Origin: an uncultured Pelagibacteraceae bacterium
GTDB lineage: Bacteria > Pseudomonadota > Alphaproteobacteria > Pelagibacterales > Pelagibacteraceae
Reading direction: 5' to 3'
DNA: 64,000 bases
Assembly (NCBI GenBank): GCA_902552185.1
Contig: CACDFZ010000001.1
Location: 1 to 64,000, forward strand
The notes under the pieces are model-generated. The model was not told the DNA's origin. It did not search any database and saw only the letters and a program-made list of their open reading frames with translations. The position numbers and the translations under genes are program-made. Positions 1 to 9,011 of this stretch are shown piece after piece. The number at the start of each line of letters is the position of its first letter. The stretch's first letter is position 1.

Positions 1-592
1 TAATAATTTGTGCTAAATCTTCTATTCTTATTCTTGAGAAATATTTTTTCTCTTTAACGTAAATACTCTTCTTGGAAATTTTTTTTAATACGTTACTCTC
101 TTTTGAATAGATTCCTGAAACACGTAGAATATTTATATCAAGCTTGTATAGATTTCTAAATTTAATCCAAGACTTTTCAACAATTTTTCTACCTAAACCA
201 AATTTAGTATTTCCTTTCAGTTTTGAATTTTCATTAACCCATTTTCCGTTATGATTTCCATAAACACTTGTGGCAGACAAATAAATGAGTTTTTTAAACT
301 TCGATTTTTTTAAATATTTGCCAAAGATTTTAAGAACTAAGTCCCTTTTTTTTTGTGGAGGGATAGATACTAAAATGTAATCAGCTTCAGATAATATTTT
401 GATTAATTTTTTATCGTAAAGCTTATCTTTGAACTTAAATGATAAAAACCTTTTTTTGCCATAGGTCTTAAAAGTTGTTTTTTTTGTATTAGTAGCGCTA
501 AAAGTGAATTTTTTTTTTGATTGCTTTAGACTCTTTATAAGATATCTAGCAGTTTGACCAAATCCAAAAAAAAAAAATCTATCTTTATTCAT
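1..592 (-). CDS. SDR-family NAD(P)-dependent epimerase-like protein, 3' end beyond window
   Basis: The reading frame starts at an ATG at 592 and stays open to the window edge, so the C-terminus is missing; the ORF track omits it because there is no stop. The N-terminus reads FFFFGFGQTARYLIKSL, a GxGxxxxxL Rossmann nucleotide-binding motif. Further on, LIYLSATSVYGNHNGKW resembles the catalytic Ser/Tyr region of extended SDRs of the YeeZ type (S-S/T-x-Y-G), and the visible end reads SRIRIEDLAQII, as in sugar-nucleotide epimerases. It begins 2 bp after the gltB stop, so it is probably the last gene of gltD-gltB-SDR. Substrate unknown. Confidence 0.8.
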   Translation of the reverse strand, partial: MNKDRFFFFGFGQTARYLIKSLKQSKKKFTFSATNTKKTTFKTYGKKRFLSFKFKDKLYDKKLIKILSEADYILVSIPPQKKRDLVLKIFGKYLKKSKFKKLIYLSATSVYGNHNGKWVNENSKLKGNTKFGLGRKIVEKSWIKFRNLYKLDINILRVSGIYSKESNVLKKISKKSIYVKEKKYFSRIRIEDLAQII

Positions 593-594
593 TA

Positions 595-3500
595 CTAGGC
601 TGATTTTGACTCAAGTTCTTTTAATGAAATAGGATGATCTAATTTATCCAGCATCTCTATAGGACAAACTTGAACGAAATTTTTTAGTTCATTTTCATAA
701 TCGTTAATGATCTTTTTTGAAATTTTTGAGTTAGTCTCTTTGCTAAATTCAAATATTAAATCTTTTAAATATTTTTTCCAGTAGTCTGTTTCTAAATTCT
801 GCCAAATAACAGATTGAGGATTTACATAGTTTTCAAATTTTTTATTAGGATCGTAAATAAATGCCATTCCGCCTGTCATGCCTGCAGCGAAGTTATCTCC
901 CACATCGCCAAGAATAACTATTTTTCCTCCAGTCATATATTCACATCCATTTGATCCACATCCCTCTACAACTGCGATCCCTCCAGAATTTCTAACGGCA
1001 AATCTTTCACCAGCTTTACCTGATGCATAAAGTTTACCATTTGTAGCTCCATATAAAACTGTGTTTCCTACGATTGCGTTTTGATTTGAAATTAAATTAC
1101 TATTTTTAACTGGCTTAACTATTATTGTCCCCCCTGACAATCCCTTTCCAACATAGTCGTTAGAGTCGCCATTAACTATTATTTTAATTCCTTTGGCTAG
1201 AAAAGCTCCAAGTGATTGTCCTGCAGAACCATTTAATTTTACAATAACAGTGTTCTCCGCTAGGGCGTTATTACCAAATTTCTTATAAACATAATGTGAT
1301 AATCTAGTTCCTACCGCTCTATGTGTATTTTCAACATCGTATTCACATTCAATTATTTTATCCTTAACAATTTTATTTTTAATATCTGTCCAAATTTTTT
1401 CGTCTAAAGTATCGGGGACTGCATTAATATCTCTTTTCTCACAATATCTAGTGTTTTCGCCTGGATCAGTTTTTACTAATAATGGGTTTAAGTCTAAATC
1501 ATCTAAATTTGATGAGCCTCTGCTTACTTGTTTAAGGAGATCAGTCCTTCCAATTATTTCATTTAGATTTTTGAATCCTAATGAAGCTAAAATCTCTCTA
1601 ACTTCTTCTGCGACAAATCTAAAAAAATTGACAACTTTTTCTGGCGTTCCGGTAAATTTTTTCCTTAGCTCCTCATCTTGAGAACAAACTCCAACTGGAC
1701 AAGTATTAGAGTGACACTGTCTTACCATTATACATCCCATTGCTATTAAAGATGAAGTACCCATACCAAATTCCTCTGCCCCCATCATTGCCGCTATAAC
1801 AACATCTCTACCTGTTTTAATTCCGCCATCTGTTCTTAAAGTAACTTTGTGTCTTAAATTGTTTAATGTTAAAATCTGATTGGCTTCAGTTAATCCCATC
1901 TCCCAAGGAATACCTGCATACTTAACACTCGTTTGTGGACTGGCGCCAGTTCCTCCTGAATGACCTGAAATTAGTATCACATCCGCTTTGGCTTTAGCCA
2001 CTCCTGCCGCAATTGTTCCAATTCCAGTTGCAGCAACTAATTTTACACCTATTCGAGCTTTGGGGTTTATTTGTTTTAAATCATAAATTAGCTGGGCTAA
2101 ATCTTCTATTGAATATATATCATGGTGTGGTGGTGGCGAGATTAGAGTTACACCTGGTGTTGAGTGTCTTAATCTAGCTATCTCTTTTGTAACCTTAAAT
2201 CCTGGTAATTGTCCACCTTCGCCTGGTTTAGCACCTTGAGCAATTTTAATTTCAATTTCATTACAGTTATTTAGATAGTCAATAGTTACTCCAAATCTTG
2301 CTGAGGCAACTTGTTTAACTCTTGAATTTGCACTATCTCCATTTTCTTGAATTTTAAATCTAGCAGAGTCTTCACCGCCTTCACCACTGCAAGAGGCTCC
2401 TTTAACTCTATTCATGCCAACTGCTAATGTTTCGTGGGCCTCAGCAGATAAAGCGCCATGGGACATGCTCCCGCTACCAAACCTTTTTGTAAGATTTTCT
2501 ATGGGCTCGACTTCTTTGATATCGATTGGATTATTTGATTTTTTGAAATCTAAAAGATCTCTTAAATTAATAGGAGACATGTTATTTATACCGTCTGTAT
2601 ATTTTTTAAATGTTTCGTAAGAGCCGACTGTTACGGCATGTTGTAATGTGTGAATTAGTTTTCCTTGAAACTGATGGTTTTCCCCAGTTTTTCTATACTT
2701 ATATATTCCACCGATTGGTAATATGTGAACATCTTTTTTATAGGCTTTCTCGTGAATTTCCTTAATTTTTTTTTCTATTCCTATCAAACCAATACCAGAA
2801 ATTCTTGATATCATTCCCGGAAAATAATCTGAAACTAATGCCCTACTTAGTCCAACAGTTTCAAAGTTACACCCTCCTCTATAAGAACTAATAACTGAAA
2901 TTCCCATCTTTGACATAATTTTTAATAATCCGTTTTCAATCGAACTTTTGAATCTTTCTACACACTCATTAAATTTATATTTGCCAAATAAATTTTTCTC
3001 AAACCTTTGGAATATACTATCTATTGTTAAATAAGGATTAACTGTTGTAGCTCCAACTCCAATCAAAACTGCAAACGAATGAGTATCTAAAGTTTCCGAT
3101 GTTTCGACATTTAAAGAGCAGTATCCTCTTAATCCTAATTTTACTAAGTTAGAATTAATCGCTCCTACTGCTAAAGCCATTGGAATATTTGCCCTCTTTT
3201 CAGAAATATTTTTGTCGCTTAATACTAAGGTGGTGCTACCTTCTCTTACTGCTATTTCGGACTCTTCTTGAATTTTTTTGATATTATCTTTTAAAGTTTC
3301 ATTAACATTAAACGTACAATCAATTAATTTGATTTTTTTTGAGAAGAGTTTTTTAAACTTTTTTAATTGAGAATTTGTAAGTATTGGGCTATCAAGAACA
3401 AAGATATCATCTTGAGTAAGATTATTAAAGTCAAGTATATTACCCAAATTACCAAATCTTGTTTTTAAACTCATAACCTTGTTTTCTCTTAACGAGTCAA

Positions 3501-5094
3501 TCGGTGGATTAGTCACTTGGCTAAAGTTTTGTCTGAAGTAATGTGATATGGGCCTAAAGTGACTTGATAAAACTGCTACTGGGGTGTCGTCTCCCATTGA
3601 ACCTGTAGCCTCCTTACCTTCTTCGACCATAGGATGAAGAATTAATTCTAAATCTTCCACACTATAACCAGATAAATACTGTCTTCTTCTTAAATTATTG
3701 CCTGAAAAATTTATTTCTTCTTCAGTGACTTTTAATTTTTTATCAAGGTCAACTATTTGACTATTAAACTGCTTATACTCTTTCGATATATAGTCTTTTA
3801 TCTCTTTATCTTGATAAAGCTTACCCTCTTTTAAGTCTACAGCTATTAGTTCTCCTGGTCCGAGTCTCCCTTTTTTAATAATGTTCTCTTCAGGAATTTT
3901 AATCATTCCTGTTTCTGAACCTGCGAATATTAGTCCATCTGAGGTTATTGAATACCTAAGAGGTCTCAAACCATTTCTATCGACAGCTGCTAAAATCCAT
4001 TTAGCATCAGTAGCACAAATTGCGGCAGGACCATCCCATGGTTCAATTGTACTATTTAAAAAGTTAAATAATTGTTGGTGATTTTTGGGAACAGTTTTAC
4101 TCCTTTTAGACCATGCATCTGGGATCATCATTAATTTAATCAATGGAGCAAGCTTTCCAGAATGAGTTAATAATTCAAATACATTATCTAATGATGCTGA
4201 GTCTGAATTGCCCGGGATTATAACTGGTTTTAAATCTTCTATATCTTTAAAAAGTTTACTAGTCATGTCTTGTTCATGAATTCTCATCCAGTTTACATTG
4301 CCTTTTAAAGTATTTATTTCTCCATTGTGTGCTAGAGTTCTAAAGGGTTGCGCTAAATCCCAACTTGGAAAAGTATTAGTGGAGTATCTTTGGTGAAATA
4401 TTGCAAATCTAGATTTAAAAGTTTTATCGTTTAGATCCAAATAAAAATCAGCAAGTGACTCGGCTAAAAACATGCCTTTATAAACTATAGATCTTGAGCT
4501 CAAAGAGCATACATAAAAACTGTTTAATTGGTTTTCCCGAGCATGTTTTTCTATTTTTTTTCTTGCTTCATATAGATCTCTTTCTAAATCATTTGTTTTT
4601 ATTACTTCGTTTTTTCTAAAAAGAACTTGTGCGATTTCAGGTCGATTAGAGTCAGCCGTGGGACCCAAAACTTTTGGATTAACAGGAACTTGTCTCCAAC
4701 CATAAATATAGTAATTTTTACTTAATAAAACTGTCTCAATTATTGATCTACATTTTTCTTGATCAGCATAATCATTTCGAGGCATAAAAACCATTCCGAC
4801 ACAAATTCTTTTATCTTGTTCATGTTTATGTCCGGTTTCTAATATTTTTTGAATAAAAAACTCAGGAGAAATTTCTAATTTAATACCAGCTCCATCTCCA
4901 GATTTACCATCAGCATCAACTGCGCCTCTGTGCCAAACAGCTTTTAATGCTTCTATTCCATAATCAACTACTTTTCGACTTTTTTTACCGTCCGTAGTTG
5001 CTATTAATCCTACACCACAAGCTTCGTGTTCTAAAGAAGGATCGTAAGCGTTGTTCTCTGTAAGATGTTTTTTGTTTTTTAAATAGTTTTTCAT
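595..5094 (-). CDS. gltB: Glutamate synthase (NADPH) large subunit
   Basis: This subunit makes two glutamates from glutamine and 2-oxoglutarate. At 1499 aa it has the family length. The N-terminal class-II amidotransferase begins at LEHEACGVG, whose Cys (residue 26) would be the nucleophile after propeptide removal, so a 25-residue propeptide is expected. The FMN-binding synthase domain lies around residues 800-1190 and carries the 3Fe-4S ligand block CHSNTCPVGVC near residue 1120. A Gly-rich C-terminal beta-helix follows (about 1240-1430). Its ATG shares one base with the gltD stop (TAATG), which indicates translational coupling for the alpha-beta complex. Together with glutamine synthetase it is the main ammonia assimilation route. 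Confidence 0.98.
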   Translation of the reverse strand: MKNYLKNKKHLTENNAYDPSLEHEACGVGLIATTDGKKSRKVVDYGIEALKAVWHRGAVDADGKSGDGAGIKLEISPEFFIQKILETGHKHEQDKRICVGMVFMPRNDYADQEKCRSIIETVLLSKNYYIYGWRQVPVNPKVLGPTADSNRPEIAQVLFRKNEVIKTNDLERDLYEARKKIEKHARENQLNSFYVCSLSSRSIVYKGMFLAESLADFYLDLNDKTFKSRFAIFHQRYSTNTFPSWDLAQPFRTLAHNGEINTLKGNVNWMRIHEQDMTSKLFKDIEDLKPVIIPGNSDSASLDNVFELLTHSGKLAPLIKLMMIPDAWSKRSKTVPKNHQQLFNFLNSTIEPWDGPAAICATDAKWILAAVDRNGLRPLRYSITSDGLIFAGSETGMIKIPEENIIKKGRLGPGELIAVDLKEGKLYQDKEIKDYISKEYKQFNSQIVDLDKKLKVTEEEINFSGNNLRRRQYLSGYSVEDLELILHPMVEEGKEATGSMGDDTPVAVLSSHFRPISHYFRQNFSQVTNPPIDSLRENKVMSLKTRFGNLGNILDFNNLTQDDIFVLDSPILTNSQLKKFKKLFSKKIKLIDCTFNVNETLKDNIKKIQEESEIAVREGSTTLVLSDKNISEKRANIPMALAVGAINSNLVKLGLRGYCSLNVETSETLDTHSFAVLIGVGATTVNPYLTIDSIFQRFEKNLFGKYKFNECVERFKSSIENGLLKIMSKMGISVISSYRGGCNFETVGLSRALVSDYFPGMISRISGIGLIGIEKKIKEIHEKAYKKDVHILPIGGIYKYRKTGENHQFQGKLIHTLQHAVTVGSYETFKKYTDGINNMSPINLRDLLDFKKSNNPIDIKEVEPIENLTKRFGSGSMSHGALSAEAHETLAVGMNRVKGASCSGEGGEDSARFKIQENGDSANSRVKQVASARFGVTIDYLNNCNEIEIKIAQGAKPGEGGQLPGFKVTKEIARLRHSTPGVTLISPPPHHDIYSIEDLAQLIYDLKQINPKARIGVKLVAATGIGTIAAGVAKAKADVILISGHSGGTGASPQTSVKYAGIPWEMGLTEANQILTLNNLRHKVTLRTDGGIKTGRDVVIAAMMGAEEFGMGTSSLIAMGCIMVRQCHSNTCPVGVCSQDEELRKKFTGTPEKVVNFFRFVAEEVREILASLGFKNLNEIIGRTDLLKQVSRGSSNLDDLDLNPLLVKTDPGENTRYCEKRDINAVPDTLDEKIWTDIKNKIVKDKIIECEYDVENTHRAVGTRLSHYVYKKFGNNALAENTVIVKLNGSAGQSLGAFLAKGIKIIVNGDSNDYVGKGLSGGTIIVKPVKNSNLISNQNAIVGNTVLYGATNGKLYASGKAGERFAVRNSGGIAVVEGCGSNGCEYMTGGKIVILGDVGDNFAAGMTGGMAFIYDPNKKFENYVNPQSVIWQNLETDYWKKYLKDLIFEFSKETNSKISKKIINDYENELKNFVQVCPIEMLDKLDHPISLKELESKSA

Positions 5095-6539
5095 TATGCG
5101 GCGAATTCTTTTTTGGTATTTTTTCTTTTCGAAGTAATATATTTATCCATTTGTTCTGCAGCATCTCTTCCATCTCTTATCGCCCATACTACAAGTGATG
5201 CACCTCTCACAATATCTCCAGCAGCGAATACTCCTTCAATATTTGTTTGCATAGTTTTGAGGTCAATTTTTATTGTTCCCCACTTTGAAACTGCAAGATC
5301 TTCGCTGTTAAATAATTTAGGGATATTTTCCGGATCAAATCCAAGTGACTTGATTACCAAGTCAGCTTTTATTTTAAATTCTCCATCAACAACAGGTATA
5401 GGTCGTCGTCTTCCAGATGCATCTGGTTCACCTAGCTTCATTTTGCTAACTTCTACTTCATTTACTTTTTTATCTCCAATGAATGATTTTGGACTTGTTA
5501 ACCAAACAAAATCTACACCTTCTTCCTCAGCGTTTCCAACTTCTCTTGCTGAACCAGGCATGTTTGCTTTATCTCTTCTATATAAACATTTAATAGATTT
5601 TGCTTTTTGTCTTACCGCAGTTCTCACACAATCCATTGCAGTATCCCCACCACCAATTACTACAACGTCTTTCCCTTCTGCGTTTAAAGTTCCATCATCA
5701 AACAGTTTTACTTTGTCTCCTAAGCCTTTTCTATTTGAGGCAGTTAAAAAATCCATTGCAGGAAAAATATTTTCTAGATCAGATCCCGGAATATCAATCT
5801 CTCTAGCTTTATAAACACCAGTTGCGATCAGAATCGCATCATGCTGTGATTTAAGTTCTTCTAAAGTTTTATCTTTTCCAACCTCAAAATTTTGAATAAA
5901 TTTTATTCCACTCTCTTTTAAAAGCTTCGTTCTTCTTTCAACTACGAACTTTTCTAGTTTAAAATTAGGTATACCATATATTAATAATCCTCCTGGCCTA
6001 TCATAACGGTCATATACAGTTACTTGATACCCATACTTTCTCATTTCCTCTGCACATGCAAGACCTGCTGGGCCTGCACCTATTACACCAATGCTTTCTT
6101 TTAATTCTTTTGCAATCTTGATAGGTTTAACCCATCCTTTTTCCCATGCGGTGTCTGTAATATATTTTTCAACTGAACCTATTGTGACTGTGCCATGACC
6201 TGATTGCTCTATAACACAATTGCCTTCACATAATCTGTCTTGCGGGCAAATTCTTCCACAAACTTCGGGCATATTATTTGTGCTTTGAGATATTTCGTAT
6301 GCCTCTTTTAATCGACCTTCAGCAGTTAGTTTAAGCCAATCGGGAATATTGTTTTGCAAAGGACAATGTATTTGGCAAAACGGAACTCCACATTGAGAGC
6401 ACCTACTAGATTGCTCCTTAGCTTTGTCGGTTATATATTGATCGTAAATTTCATTAAAGTCTTTCTTCCTTTTATCAGTTTTTCTTTTGACAGGGGTCTC
6501 CTGACTTACGTCAACAAATTTCAACATTTTTTTGCTCAT
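5094..6539 (-). CDS. gltD: Glutamate synthase small subunit (FAD/4Fe-4S)
   Basis: The 481-aa beta subunit passes electrons from NADPH through FAD and 4Fe-4S clusters to GltB. Cysteine blocks are visible at CSQCGVPFCQIHC (47-59) and CGRICPQDRLCEGNC (about 93-107). The FAD-binding GAGPAGLAC (about 153) and NADPH-binding GGGDTAMDC (about 296) motifs follow in the usual order. The ATG at 6539 gives the expected start MSKKMLKFVDVSQETP. It is the first gene of the gltDB-SDR series; its leader, shared with divergent uppP, contains a GC-N11-GC dyad listed separately. Confidence 0.97.
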   Translation of the reverse strand: MSKKMLKFVDVSQETPVKRKTDKRKKDFNEIYDQYITDKAKEQSSRCSQCGVPFCQIHCPLQNNIPDWLKLTAEGRLKEAYEISQSTNNMPEVCGRICPQDRLCEGNCVIEQSGHGTVTIGSVEKYITDTAWEKGWVKPIKIAKELKESIGVIGAGPAGLACAEEMRKYGYQVTVYDRYDRPGGLLIYGIPNFKLEKFVVERRTKLLKESGIKFIQNFEVGKDKTLEELKSQHDAILIATGVYKAREIDIPGSDLENIFPAMDFLTASNRKGLGDKVKLFDDGTLNAEGKDVVVIGGGDTAMDCVRTAVRQKAKSIKCLYRRDKANMPGSAREVGNAEEEGVDFVWLTSPKSFIGDKKVNEVEVSKMKLGEPDASGRRRPIPVVDGEFKIKADLVIKSLGFDPENIPKLFNSEDLAVSKWGTIKIDLKTMQTNIEGVFAAGDIVRGASLVVWAIRDGRDAAEQMDKYITSKRKNTKKEFAA

Positions 6540-6643
6540 AGTTTTGGAGTTCTAGGCTAAAAAGAAGAAAATTGGAATAGTTTTTAAGTAAATAATATTT
6601 ACCTAAATATGTCGAAAAATAGGACTTATGCGGCTTTTTTTAT

Positions 6644-6658
6644 GCATAGCTGATATGC
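6644..6658. promoter_or_regulatory. GC-N11-GC dyad between gltD and uppP, possible regulator site
   Basis: The 168-bp divergent gap contains GCATAGCTGATATGC, a 5+5 bp inverted repeat with GC-N11-GC spacing. That spacing is known from NtrC-type operators upstream of nitrogen-assimilation genes, and gltD is one of the flanking genes. The arms (GCATA/TATGC) differ from the classical TGCACC/GGTGCA, and a 5-bp dyad can arise by chance in AT-rich DNA, so this is only a candidate. Confidence 0.2.
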
Positions 6659-6707
6659 CATTTAATTATATCTTTGGAATTCAATCTAAAGTTTATTAAA
6701 TATAAGA

Positions 6708-7469
6708 ATGTTAGAGATTCTAATTCTTTCTTTAGTGCAAGGTATAACTGAATTTCTACCAATTAGCTCCTCATCTCATATCATTCTTTTCTCAAAATTT
6801 ATGAATTTTATAAGTGAAGACTTAATACTAAATGTAAGTTTACATATTGGTTCATTCTTAGCTGTAGTTGTTTTTTTTCGAAAAGAAATTTTAAGCTTTT
6901 TAATCTACAGGAAAGTTTTTATGTTAATAATTTTAGCTTCATTACCAATTATTCTATGCGGATATCTTATTGCACAGTCAGGTATTATTAATGATTTAAG
7001 ATCACTGAAAACAATAGGTTGGACAACTGTGTTGTTTGGTATTTTGCTTTACTTCTCAGATAAAATGGAAAATGAAAAAAATCTTGAAATTAATTTAGAT
7101 ATTAAAGCAGCTTTAATAATTGGCTTTTTACATATTTTTTCTTTAATACCAGGAGTAAGTCGATCTGGAATAGCCATCACCGCTGCAAGATTTCTTAAAT
7201 TTGATAGAGTCAATGCAGCTAAAATTTCGTTTCTATTATCAATTCCAACATTACTAGCAGTATCAGTTTTTGGAATTTATAATATTTACGTAACCGATAA
7301 TTTTGATTTAATTAAACTTAATTTTAGTAGCATAATATTATCATTTATTTTTTCTTATATAACGATGGTAGCTTTTTTAGGCTATATTAAAAAAGCGAGT
7401 CTTGATGTTTTTGTTTTGTACAGAATAGTTCTTGGTGTTTTTATTCTTATATTTGCTTATCAAGGTTAA
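6708..7469 (+). CDS. uppP: Undecaprenyl-diphosphatase (bacitracin resistance protein family)
   Basis: An integral membrane phosphatase that recycles undecaprenyl diphosphate to the monophosphate carrier for peptidoglycan and surface polysaccharide synthesis. At 253 aa it is slightly short for the family but has both signatures: GITEFLPISSSSH at residues 11-23, with the conserved Glu and His, and PGVSRSG near 149, with the catalytic Arg. Multiple hydrophobic helices span the sequence. It is transcribed away from gltD. Its stop codon is directly adjacent to the stop of the tiny minus-strand ORF 7470-7547. Confidence 0.97.
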   Translation: MLEILILSLVQGITEFLPISSSSHIILFSKFMNFISEDLILNVSLHIGSFLAVVVFFRKEILSFLIYRKVFMLIILASLPIILCGYLIAQSGIINDLRSLKTIGWTTVLFGILLYFSDKMENEKNLEINLDIKAALIIGFLHIFSLIPGVSRSGIAITAARFLKFDRVNAAKISFLLSIPTLLAVSVFGIYNIYVTDNFDLIKLNFSSIILSFIFSYITMVAFLGYIKKASLDVFVLYRIVLGVFILIFAYQG

Positions 7470-7547
7470 TTATAAAATAAATGTTAATGATAAAATTACT
7501 ACGAAAACTAATATAAAAAATACTATTACAGCTTTATTTAAACTCAT
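7470..7547 (-). CDS. Possible 25-aa single-pass membrane peptide behind tRNA-Arg
   Basis: A 25-codon ORF begins MSLNKAVIVFFILV and is one continuous hydrophobic helix with a single Lys near the N-terminus. Reading from the tRNA-Arg gene, the encoded CCA is followed at once by AAGGA, then TTTT and the ATG, so a Shine-Dalgarno sequence sits right behind the tRNA 3' end. The stop codon abuts the uppP stop, so the ORF fills the gap exactly. I do not recognise a family, and a chance ORF in AT-rich DNA cannot be excluded. Confidence 0.4.
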   Translation of the reverse strand: MSLNKAVIVFFILVFVVILSLTFIL

Positions 7548-7556
7548 AAAATCCTT

Positions 7557-7633
7557 TGGTGCGCCTGCTAGGATTTGAACCCAGAACCTCCTGGTCCGTA
7601 GCCAAGCGCTCTATCCAGTTGAGCTACAGGCGC
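7557..7633 (-). tRNA. tRNA-Arg (anticodon ACG)
   Basis: The minus strand folds as a cloverleaf. The acceptor stem is GCGCCTG/CAGGCGC, the D stem GCTC/GAGC, the anticodon stem CTTGG/CCAGG with loop CTACGGA (anticodon ACG), and the T arm CTGGG-TTCAAAT-CCTAG with one G-T wobble. The discriminator A and CCA are encoded (7560-7557). The A at position 34 would be converted to inosine by TadA to read CGN codons. Confidence 0.97.
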
Positions 7634-7695
7634 AATAATATACCAATTATCAAATATATTGTTGAAATTAAAGACTTTTAATTTATAAAGGAAAT

Positions 7696-8871
7696 ATGAG
7701 TAAATCTGTAGTTATAACTTCTGCAACGAGAACTGCCGTTGGCTCATTAGGAAAAGCTCTCAAAAACATACCTGCAGAAGAATTAGGTTCTGTAGTTATT
7801 AAAGAAGTAATAAAGAGATCAAATATCAAATCATCTGATATCGATGAAACAATAATGGGCCAGGTTTTAACTGGTGGAGCTGGTCAGAATCCTGCGAGAC
7901 AAGCAGCGATGAAATCTGGTATTCCAAAAGAAAAACCAGCTTACATTGTGAATCAAGTGTGTGGATCAGGATTGAGATCGATAGCATCAGGATTTCAAAG
8001 TATAAAATTAGGAGATTCAAAGATAGTTATCGCTGGTGGTCAAGAGAGCATGTCTTTAGCACCACATGCAATTCACTTAAGAGATGGAAAAAAAATAGGT
8101 GATACCGAATTAGTTGATACAATGATAAAAGATGGGTTGTGGGATGCTTTTCATGGGTATCACATGGGAGTAACCGCTGAAAATGTTGCTACTAAGTTTC
8201 AAGTAACTAGACAAGAACAAGATAAATTTGCTCTCAAGTCGCAAGAAAAAGCATTAAAAGCAATTAAAGAAAATAAGTTTAAAGATGAAATAACTAATTT
8301 CAAAATTAAATCGAAAAAAGCTGAGATAGATTTCAATAAAGATGAACACCCTAGAGATGGTATAAACTTAGAGGGTTTAACTAGACTTAAACCAGTTTTT
8401 CAAAAGGATGGAACCGTAACTGCTGGAAATGCTTCTGGAATTAATGACGGAGCGGCTGCAGTAACTTTAATGTCAGAGGAAGAAGCAAAAAAAAGAGATT
8501 TAATGAAATTAGTTACTATCAAGTCTTGGGCTAGTTGCGGTGTTGAACCTGCTCTAATGGGCACTGGACCTATTCCAGCAACAAAAAAAGCCTTAGATTT
8601 AGCAGGATGGAAAATTGATGACGTAGACCTTTTTGAAGTTAATGAAGCTTTTGCAGCTCAAAGTATTGCTGTTTTAAAAACACTGGGAATTCCAGATGAA
8701 AAAGTTAACGTTAATGGTGGAGCAATTGCAATAGGTCATCCAATAGGTGCGTCAGGCACTCGAATTCTCGTCACTCTTATTCACGAGATGATTAAACGCG
8801 ATGTGAAGAGAGGTTTGGCCACATTGTGTATTGGTGGTGGAATGGGTATAGCCATGAGTATAGAACGATAA
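7696..8871 (+). CDS. Acetyl-CoA C-acetyltransferase (thiolase)
   Basis: A biosynthetic-type thiolase of 391 aa that condenses two acetyl-CoA to acetoacetyl-CoA or cleaves it in reverse. The acylated Cys is C89 in NQVCGSG, the His is H348 in GHPIGASG and the deprotonating Cys is C378 in CIGGGMG. A good ribosome binding site (AAAGGAAAT) precedes the ATG. The stop overlaps the start of the following 44-aa gene (TAATG). Specificity (PhaA/AtoB type versus a longer-chain thiolase) cannot be settled here, so no symbol is given. Confidence 0.95.
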   Translation: MSKSVVITSATRTAVGSLGKALKNIPAEELGSVVIKEVIKRSNIKSSDIDETIMGQVLTGGAGQNPARQAAMKSGIPKEKPAYIVNQVCGSGLRSIASGFQSIKLGDSKIVIAGGQESMSLAPHAIHLRDGKKIGDTELVDTMIKDGLWDAFHGYHMGVTAENVATKFQVTRQEQDKFALKSQEKALKAIKENKFKDEITNFKIKSKKAEIDFNKDEHPRDGINLEGLTRLKPVFQKDGTVTAGNASGINDGAAAVTLMSEEEAKKRDLMKLVTIKSWASCGVEPALMGTGPIPATKKALDLAGWKIDDVDLFEVNEAFAAQSIAVLKTLGIPDEKVNVNGGAIAIGHPIGASGTRILVTLIHEMIKRDVKRGLATLCIGGGMGIAMSIER

Positions 8872-9005
8872 TGGAAATATCAAAACCATATAAAGGCAGA
8901 GGAAAACGTAAACTAAGAAAAATGCCGTTTACTCCAAAGGGGTATATTTTATACTATGCATTTTTTTGGGTCGTAATAATTTCTATTTATCTAGCTTACA
9001 ACTAA
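8871..9005 (+). CDS. 44-aa small basic membrane protein, unrecognised
   Basis: This ORF is too short for the track. It starts on the last base of the thiolase stop codon (TAATG) and ends 6 bp before the deacetylase gene, so it lies in an operon. The protein has a basic N-terminal part (KPYKGRGKRKLRK, 6-17) followed by one hydrophobic helix (about 25-42, ILYYAFFWVVIISIYLAY), with the basic part predicted in the cytoplasm. The tight coupling and exact gap fit support a real gene; I do not know the function. Confidence 0.6.
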   Translation: MEISKPYKGRGKRKLRKMPFTPKGYILYYAFFWVVIISIYLAYN

Positions 9006-9011
9006 GATCTA

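Noticed and set aside
5113-5814. 233-aa plus-strand ORF in the track
   Set aside because: It is antisense to gltD, whose motifs are certain; it has no recognisable motif or ribosome site.
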